From Phocoena phocoena (taxonomy: Eukaryota; Chordata; Mammalia; Artiodactyla; Phocoenidae): a stretch of DNA of 64,000 bases. The translations under genes were made by a program, and so were the position numbers. The stretch spans positions 58,069,690-58,133,689 of the forward strand of contig NC_089226.1 of NCBI RefSeq assembly GCF_963924675.1, given 5' to 3'. Under the pieces are notes generated by a model. That model was not told the DNA's origin and did no database searches. It saw only the letters and a program-made list of their open reading frames with translations. Within the stretch, counting starts at the first letter, position 1. Each line of letters opens with the position of its first letter. Positions 57,780 through 64,000 of this stretch are shown in pieces.

Positions 57780-57925
57780 AGTCTAGGGAACTAGGGGGCA
57801 AGAAGGTGGGAGGTGGAGAGCGAGGGGAGGGGTCAGAGCGAGGAGGAGCCGGGGGCGGGCCAGGGCGGAGCGTCGGGCGCAGGGCCGGGCTGCAAGGCCT
57901 GAGAGGACGCGCGCCAGCGCCGGCG
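57780..57925 (+). promoter_or_regulatory. P4HA3: P4HA3 CpG-island promoter and 5' UTR
   Basis: The sequence turns sharply GC- and CpG-rich from about 57830, with GGGGCGGGCC and similar Sp1-type boxes at 57850-57862 and no TATA box. The island runs through exon 1 to about 58130, with a G-rich continuation to 58230. Transcription start is probably within 57840-57900 (inference). Confidence 0.75.
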
Positions 57926-58125
57926 ATGGGCCCCGCTGTGCGGCTGGCAGCGCTGCTGGCGGTGCTGGCGTTCCAGGCAGGGGACCTGGCCGGGGTCGCG
58001 GCGCGCGGGGACACGTTCTCGGCGCTGACCAGTGTGGCGCGCGCCCTGGCGCCCGAGCGCCGGCTGCTGGGACTGCTGCGGCGCTACCTGCGCGGGGAGG
58101 AGGCGCGGCTGCGGGATCTCACCAG
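57926..58125 (+). CDS. P4HA3: P4HA3 exon 1, prolyl 4-hydroxylase alpha-3 N-terminus
   Basis: ATG at 57926 opens MGPAVRLAALLAVLAFQAGD, a hydrophobic signal peptide. After it comes ARGDTFSALTSVARALAPER and then RLLGLLRRYLRGEEARLRDL plus TR, which match the N-terminus of vertebrate P4HA3. There are 66 codons plus two bases, so the last Arg codon is split (AG|). The donor is gtgagg at 58126. The alpha subunit pairs with protein disulfide isomerase in the endoplasmic reticulum and hydroxylates collagen X-Pro-Gly prolines, using iron and 2-oxoglutarate. The catalytic domain lies in exons beyond the right edge. The frame is also open upstream to an ATG at 57656, but the signal peptide and the family start favour 57926. 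Confidence 0.94.
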
Positions 58126-58198
58126 GTGAGGGCAGGGGGGTGGGGTCTGAGTAGGGAAGACCGAGTCAGAAGACGAGGCCAAGACACTGTGCCACGGC

Positions 58199-58230
58199 GG
58201 GGTGGGGGGAGGGAGGGGGGCGGGGCGGGG
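58199..58230 (+). promoter_or_regulatory. G-rich tract, potential G-quadruplex
   Basis: At least five runs of three or more G separated by single bases ('ggagggaggggggcggggcg'). It lies 75 bp after the exon 1 donor, at the edge of the CpG island. Confidence 0.7.
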
Positions 58231-58774
58231 TAACTCTTAGGTTCATCGTCACCCTGCCGGGACCTCACACGCGGTGTCTCACCGTGAGACTGCGATACCA
58301 TGGCCCAGTGTGACTCCCCAGATACACCGTCATCCTGTGTGGGACCTCAAGACACTGTGTCACACTGTGTAGGACCTCTGACTCTGTCCCTCACACACAC
58401 ACAGTGGCACCCCAATCCAACATCACACCGCCAAGTTGATACACTGTGGAAAAGTGTGGAGCAGCGACTCCGAGGAGGAGTAGGGCCGCCCAAGGTGCTG
58501 GGTCAAGCTGTGTGGGCCTCCAGGCTCTGTGTCACAGAGACACAACGACATTGCAAGAGTGAAATGGAGAGAAGAGTGACACTGTAGCCACACATGTGTT
58601 GACCGTGTGACCCAGGAAACTGATGTTTAGTATGGGGTGACATTCTGTGACCGTGTACGAGATTTACATGTCATTGAGACTGGGTAGGCATGACACTATG
58701 CATATCATAGTCTGCATGTGAAGGATGCCGAGTAATTGTCCAGGTCACTGTATGAATAATCCTTTGTGTTCATC

Positions 58775-58870
58775 AGTTTGTTCAACACGTATGTTTGAGT
58801 GCCTACCATGAGCCAAGCACTGTTCCAGGCACTAGGGAGAGAATGGTGAACCAGACCAAACCCTGCCCTC
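58775..58870 (-). repeat. L2 relic
   Basis: 'gagtgcctaccatgagccaa' and 'gcactgttccaggcactagg' are the reverse of the L2 3' terminal region. Confidence 0.7.
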
Positions 58871-60040
58871 TAGGAGCTCAGAGTCTGTAACATCATGACT
58901 GTTAATCTGAGACGTCCATCCTTCCCCTTGCTTCCTGCTCTCCCTTCTCTTTACACACGTAACAGCTCTAAATACTATAACTGAGATGTTATATGAATAT
59001 GAAAGTATTTGACACCAAGAAAACACTGGGCAAAACCATAGTTGATGCTAGGGGATGCTGAGTGTAGCACACACCGGCAGATGCTCAGCCAATGTTGTTT
59101 TGCTATACAGTCAACAAACTACTGTAAGACTCTGCAGTGTCAAACAATGAAAGATGAATGATTGGATATGATACCATGTGTATGAATATGTGCTGTGCAC
59201 CTTCTCCTGGGACACTGAGAAGCTCACAATATGAGAAGCAGAGGTGTAACCACATAGTTACCTGAATATATTAATACTGTATGTCCTGTGACCCTCAGCT
59301 GAGCTGAGGCCACAGAGGGCTATCTCACAATGTGCCGCTGATAAAACTGTGAGTGAGCGTATGCGTTAGTAACACTGTTTCCAGGCCATATGGGAAGAAG
59401 GTGTGAGGGCCCCTATGGCTGTGTGGGAGAACCCAGGTAGAAGAGAACCAGTTTGTGCGAGGGAGCGTATGTGAGAGATCTTGTCTGTTACTTGATGGTG
59501 ACTGAATGATGATGTAATTTGGTACATGGTCTTAAGTATGTAGTTTGCTTATAAGTGGTTGTATGCATGTTTAAATTTACTGTTAGTTTGAAATAGCATG
59601 ATGATACACACACATGTAGAGTATACGTAAGTGTGAATTAATTATAACAGTAAACGGTGATAATTTCAATAATTCTTGTCACTTTTTGGAGTAGCATAGT
59701 TGCCTAGTGTTCTGTGGGCCCATGCTTACAGAGCAAAATGATATAATTTTGTTCACTGGTGGAAGTAGAACAGACTCTTCTCTTTGATTCAAGATGCCAT
59801 CCTGCTCCCTGCTACTCATGTGCTTGTTCTCATACCACTAATCTCTTTATTTGAGTGGCTTAGATGGAGATGGGTGTCAGAATCCTGATGCCGGGCCTCT
59901 TGGGGAACAGGTTCAGAAGAGAGAGCTTGCAGTGTTGATCATTTCTTCTTTGAATTTCTAAATTTAGAAATTAAATATTTTTGGTGTTGAAACTACTACT
60001 CCCTACCCCAAGTTAATGAATAAAAATTATACTAGTTATA

Positions 60041-60119
60041 TTGGGTTGGCCAAAACGTTTGTTCGGGTTTTTCTGTAACATCTTCCAAAAACTTGAACGA
60101 ACTTTTTGGCCAGCCCAAT
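60041..60119. mobile_element. Palindromic mariner-type MITE
   Basis: 79 bp beginning 'ttgggttggccaaaacgttt' and ending 'gaactttttggccagcccaa', an almost perfect inverted repeat. It is preceded by TA, consistent with a TA target site. It carries only the transposon ends and no transposase. Similar short palindromes are known in ruminants and cetaceans. Confidence 0.88.
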
Positions 60120-60954
60120 CACATATACAGTTGTATACTAATATAGTATTACGAATACTAGTTATATAATATTTAGCTAACCCGTACCTTTTTTTGTTGT
60201 TGCAGTTTAAAAAAACCACCAAGATTTAAAAAGTAGTATCAGCAGCAATTATTTCTGTGCTAGGAATTAAGCATTCAGAATATCTCAGAAGAACCGAGAC
60301 AAAGCCATTTCTGAATTCCAAAGGAGAAACATATTGAATTAAAATAGCCCATGTATTGTGGTTGGGTAACCTGTCCAGGCTATGTTTAATGCAGGGATTG
60401 GGTTGCAAATTTTATGTGCAGATTCTTGAAGGAAAGGATCTGATTTTCCATTCTCAGCATTTGTTAAAGCAAAATTCCGTTTAGGAAACCCTGAGGTTTG
60501 AATTCAGCATCCAGTAACTCAGTCTCTGAAAACCAGCTATTGGCTCAGAGGCTGAGCATAAGGCCAACGTTTAGATTCCAAACCAGCCTCAGATAGCAGT
60601 TGATAGGTTTTTTTTTCTTTGTGTGACAGAAAGATGACATACCTGAACACTGAATTGAATTATGTGCTGCAGTAGAGATCAAACCCCTGCCCTAAATAAA
60701 TTGACACCATAATACAAAGTGGGATGTGAAGAGAACAAGGAGATATTGCTTTTGATCTGATGGGTGACTTGGAACAGATCTTCACCTCTCTGTCTTGCTT
60801 CTTTCTCTTTGTGCCTCACTTTCCTCTGATGCCTGTTATACATTAGTTCTCAAGCACCAGATGAGGAATCTGTTTATTCAGTTGTGGAAAAGGTGATGGA
60901 AAGAAATAATAGAATGGTTGTGCCAAAAGGATTCATAGAGTTATTCTAGACTAG

Positions 60955-61060
60955 ACCAGTTCTGCCATTTTATAGAGGAGGAAACTGAGGGATAGTTGGA
61001 GGCTGGGTCAGGATACCTCTCAGGTCTCCTTCCAGCTCCTCCACATTCAACTGTCTTATA
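60955..61060 (-). repeat. MIR-like relic
   Basis: 'gccattttatagaggaggaa' followed by 'actgagggatagttggaggc' resembles antisense MIR. Confidence 0.5.
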
Positions 61061-61660
61061 AAATCCCTGCCCACTCAGCCTCAGTTGTCCCTGGACACTT
61101 ACCCTTCAGGCTGAACTCAAGCCCAAGTCTCTGCTTGTAAGTGTTTTTGTCTAGCAGTGGAATATCTTTCACTAAGTAGTTCCATATGGAGCTGAAGCAG
61201 GAAATAATGGGTAGTAAAAAAAAAAATCCCACACCCTGGAGGCTGGTTTAGTTTCAAAACCCTAGAGTAGCTGCTCTCAGATACCCCTGTCTTGGGGAGC
61301 AGAGACGTCCTGGGACTTGACAGTCTTCCTATTTCCTCCCTGGGGCACCCAGGTGCAGATCCTTTTTCCTTAGTTTATGCTTGAATTGAACGTTTGGCTC
61401 GCTAGAAGCACCTCTACCCGAAGCAAGTATTGTGTTTCAGGCTCTGTTTATAGTTGAGGCCCCCTTGAGAAATCCTTAGTTCTGACTGTTTCACGGGATT
61501 GAAATCCGCCACCACCCTGCCACTCCCTCCATTCGTCACTTCCATCCCTTTCCACTCACTGAAGTCCTCCACTCTGGCCAAAGGACTCTTCTATTCTCAC
61601 GTGCTCTTGCATACATTCATATAAATCCATATCCTTTTCACTTTGCTCACACTTCCTTTT

Positions 61661-61979
61661 TTAAAAAATATTTGTTTATTTTTGGCTGCATTGGGTCTTC
61701 ATTGCTGCGCGCAGGCTTTCTCTAGTTGCAGCGAGCGGGGGCTACTCTTTGTTGCAGTGTGTGGGCTTCTCATTGTGGTGGCTTCTCTTGTTGTGGAGCA
61801 TGGGTTTTAGGCATGCGGGCTTCAGTAGTTGCTGCATGTGGGCTCAGTAGTTGTGGCTCATGGGCTCTAGAGCACAGGCTCAGTAGTTGTAGTGCATGGG
61901 CTTAATTGCTCCGTGGCATGTGGGATCTTCCCGGACCAGGGCTTGAATCCGTGTCACCTGCATTGGCAGGCGGATTCTT
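61661..61979 (-). repeat. CHR-type SINE, long form, lacking its outer head (left unit of a fused pair)
   Basis: Reverse-complement copy from its A/T tail to 'gcaggcggattctt', where it stops about 35 bp short of the usual head end and joins directly to the tail of the next SINE. Confidence 0.93.
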
Positions 61980-62272
61980 TTTATTTTATTTTATTTTATT
62001 TATTTATTTTTGGCTGCATTGGGTCTTTGTTGCTGCACACGGGCTTTCTCTAGTTGTGGCGAGCAGGGGCTACTCTTCGTTGAGGTACACGGGCTTCTCA
62101 CTGCGGTGGCTTCTCTTGTTGTGGAGCACAGGCTCTAGGCACGTGGGCTTCAGTAGTTGTGGCGCACAGGCTTCGTTGCTCCACGGCATGTGGGAACTTC
62201 CCGACCAGGGCTCGACCCGTGTCCCCTGCATTGGCAGGTGGATTCTTAACCACTGCACCACCAGGGAAGTCC
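61980..62272 (-). repeat. CHR-type SINE, long form (right unit of a fused pair)
   Basis: Complete reverse-complement copy with an (ATTTT)n tail at 61980-62008 and a full head ending 'caccagggaagtcc'. The pair as a whole is flanked by cacactt at 61648-61654 and 62274-62280. Confidence 0.94.
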
Positions 62273-62659
62273 CCACACTTTTTTCTTTTACTTCCATTGT
62301 TGTTATTGTATTGTTTTCAAAATTAATAATTTTAAAACAAAGGGAAAAAAGTCTTAGAGGGCAGGACTAGAACTCTTAAGTCTGCCTTACTATAACTAAT
62401 AACTTCCAACAATATAAATCCTGTTAGAGGGTTAGCAATGGAATAACCATAGTATGCCAGGAAAGGAAACAGCACCTTTGCTTGTATGAACACTCTTGTA
62501 GGACATCGAGGAGGAGAGAAATTAATGAGAAAGATGATCACTTCTGGCCCCAACATTTCTGGCCATTTTCTGCAAATGTTGGCAAACCAGAAAGGTTGGA
62601 AGCATGCTTGGATAACCCACCTGTTCATTCTCCATTACAACCATCACCAGTTTCTATAT

Positions 62660-63280
62660 GATCTGCTTCCTAAATATCTCTCCTGAAACCATCCCATTCT
62701 CTGTTCCCACTGTCACTGTTATGGTCTTTCTGCCTCTGGTCACTTCCACTTCTAACCCCTCCCCCCCACCCTCTCACAGATTTATATATGTAACGTATCA
62801 TAGTGCATTCCACTCTCACTTAAAACCTTTTGCTGCTCCTAATTGCACACAGGGTAAAAATCAAATTTCTCAGCAAGGTCTATTAGGTGCTCCTCACTTC
62901 TTCAGTCTAGTCTCCCCATTCTCCCAATATACCCCGTGCTCCAGCAGTACTAAACGGCTTGTAATTTCCCTGTTTCTCTCTGTACCTTTGCATATGTTGA
63001 ACTGTCTCTGCCTGCCTTGGAAGGAGGCCTCCTTCTCCCTTCCTCATTATTTGCATTTACCCATCAAGCCAGTTTATTATCTCCTCTGTGAAACCTTCTC
63101 TCACCTGCTCTGGCCAAGTTAATCACCCCCACTGTGTACTCTCCACTAAGCCTTGTTCTTAAATCTGGTGTTGCACCTTTAATGTAATTATTTGTGATCT
63201 CAATGGCTGCAAGTGTTTAAGATCAAGGTTATTGTCTTATTCAAAATTTTGTTCCTAGCTCCTAGAAGAATGTATTTCAT
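62660..63280 (+). repeat. L2 3' region relic
   Basis: 'aaaaccttttgctgctccta', 'tctgcctgccttggaaggag' and 'gtgaaaccttctctcacctg' follow L2 3' text, so the 154-codon ORF at 62658-63122 is not a gene. Confidence 0.6.
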
Positions 63281-63364
63281 TTATTCTTTCATAGAAATAT
63301 ATATTGAACTTAGGAAAAGAGTGATGAGAAATCAGCTATTTTCTTGTCCATGAAACCCTTGATC

Positions 63365-63824
63365 GGACTTCCCTGGTAGCACAGTGGTTAAGAATCCGCC
63401 TGCCAGTGCAGGGGATACAGGTTCAATCCCTGGTCCAGGAAGATCCCACATGCCGTGGAGCAACTAAGCCCGTGTACCACAACTACTGAGCCTGCGCTCT
63501 AGAGCCCATGTGCCACAACTACTGAGCCTGTGTGCCACAACTACTGAAGCCTGAGAGCCTAGAGCCGTGCTCTGCAACAAGAGAAGCCACTGCAATGAGA
63601 AGCCCGCGCACCACAATGAAGAGTAGCCCCCGATCGCCGCAACTAGAGAAAGCCTGCGCGCAGCAACGAAGACCAACACAGCCAAAAATAAATTAAAAAA
63701 TAATAATAATAGATAAATTCTCCTCTTCTCCTTCTTCCTCTCCCTCACCCTTTCCCTCCTCTTCCCCTCCCCTTCCCTTTCACCATCCTTTCCCCCTCCT
63801 CCTTATTAAAAAAACAACAAAAAT
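63365..63824 (+). repeat. CHR-type SINE, long form, with an extended pyrimidine-rich tail
   Basis: The SINE body runs 63365 to about 63700 ('ggacttccctggtagcacag' to 'caacacagccaaaaataaat'). It is followed by about 100 bp of CT-rich sequence and an A-rich end. The duplication ccttgatc is at 63357-63364 and 63825-63832, which places the CT-rich tract inside the inserted unit. Confidence 0.85.
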
Positions 63825-64000
63825 CCTTGATCATTGGACCCTGTCTTGCCTGTTTATCCTCAGCTTCCAGCATGGAGACTGACATCTAGCAAGTGACTTA
63901 CTGAATGATCAAATATATGTCAAGCCTCTGTGCCTTTGGACACATTGGTCCCTGTTGGCTCAAAAAAACTACTCTCCTCCCTTCTTTGCTCTAGCTCCAT

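Larger units (their letters stand above)
58126..64000 (+). other. P4HA3: P4HA3 intron 1 (5' part)
   Basis: No second exon was recognised before the window ends. The intron has a G-rich start, an L2 piece near 58775-58870, a mariner-type MITE, a MIR-like piece near 60955-61060, four SINE units and an L2 relic. 58240-58770, 58880-60030 and 60130-60950 contain nothing I recognise. Confidence 0.8.

Noticed and set aside
57656..57925. In-frame upstream ATG that would extend P4HA3 by 90 residues
   Set aside because: The extension is low-complexity Gly/Arg/Glu-rich promoter-type sequence, would bury the signal peptide, and is not part of the known family start. It is open by chance in GC-rich DNA.
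62658..63122. 154-codon open frame near the right end, considered as P4HA3 exon 2
   Set aside because: It does not resemble the P4HA3 sequence expected after DLTR and matches L2-type text; no suitable acceptor and donor pair in frame was seen.
1..64000. CRISPR arrays, operons, phage or plasmid features
   Set aside because: Split genes, SINEs, LINEs and a CpG island show a mammalian nuclear genome; no regularly spaced short direct repeats were seen.

Overview
This is a stretch of mammalian nuclear genome, almost certainly from a cetacean. The evidence is about 16 tRNA-derived SINEs of the CHR type (heads reading 'cttccctggtggcgcagtgg', on both strands, many with clean target-site duplications), several L1s with the artiodactyl/cetacean-type 3' end, and two split genes whose exons translate into well-known vertebrate proteins. 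There are no bacterial-type operons, no CRISPR array and no phage. Most long open frames are L1 or SINE sequence.

Layout. 1-3911: antisense, decayed L1 (ORF2, then ORF1). 8793-33114: coding exons 2-14 of PGM2L1 (glucose-1,6-bisphosphate synthase) on the + strand. All 13 exons have GT-AG borders and matching phases, and together encode residues 38-622. Exon 1 (about 37 residues) lies left of the window. 33115 to about 38950: probable long PGM2L1 3' UTR, carrying a SINE with a perfect 15-bp target duplication. About 39000-57780: gene-free intergenic sequence made of L2, MIR, MaLR-type LTR, L1 and SINE copies, many nested. 57780-58260: GC-rich CpG-island promoter and first exon (57926-58125) of P4HA3, the prolyl 4-hydroxylase alpha-3 subunit. 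58126-64000: P4HA3 intron 1, with a palindromic mariner-type MITE, L2/MIR relics and four SINE units, two of them fused. From memory, the order and shared direction PGM2L1 then P4HA3 match the human 11q13.4 locus.

The two genes are not functionally coupled. PGM2L1 makes the hexose bisphosphate that primes phosphoglucomutases, especially in brain. P4HA3 hydroxylates collagen prolines in the endoplasmic reticulum. I found no new biological system. The points worth a second look are transposon architecture: a three-level nest in PGM2L1 intron 4, a SINE in the 3' UTR that adds poly(A)-signal-like AATAAA units, a young L1 forming an inverted pair with another L1 end, a possible dimeric SINE, and an old L1 split by a younger L1 and a SINE. 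Repeat families are named from remembered consensus sequences, so outer borders are approximate except where a target duplication is quoted.
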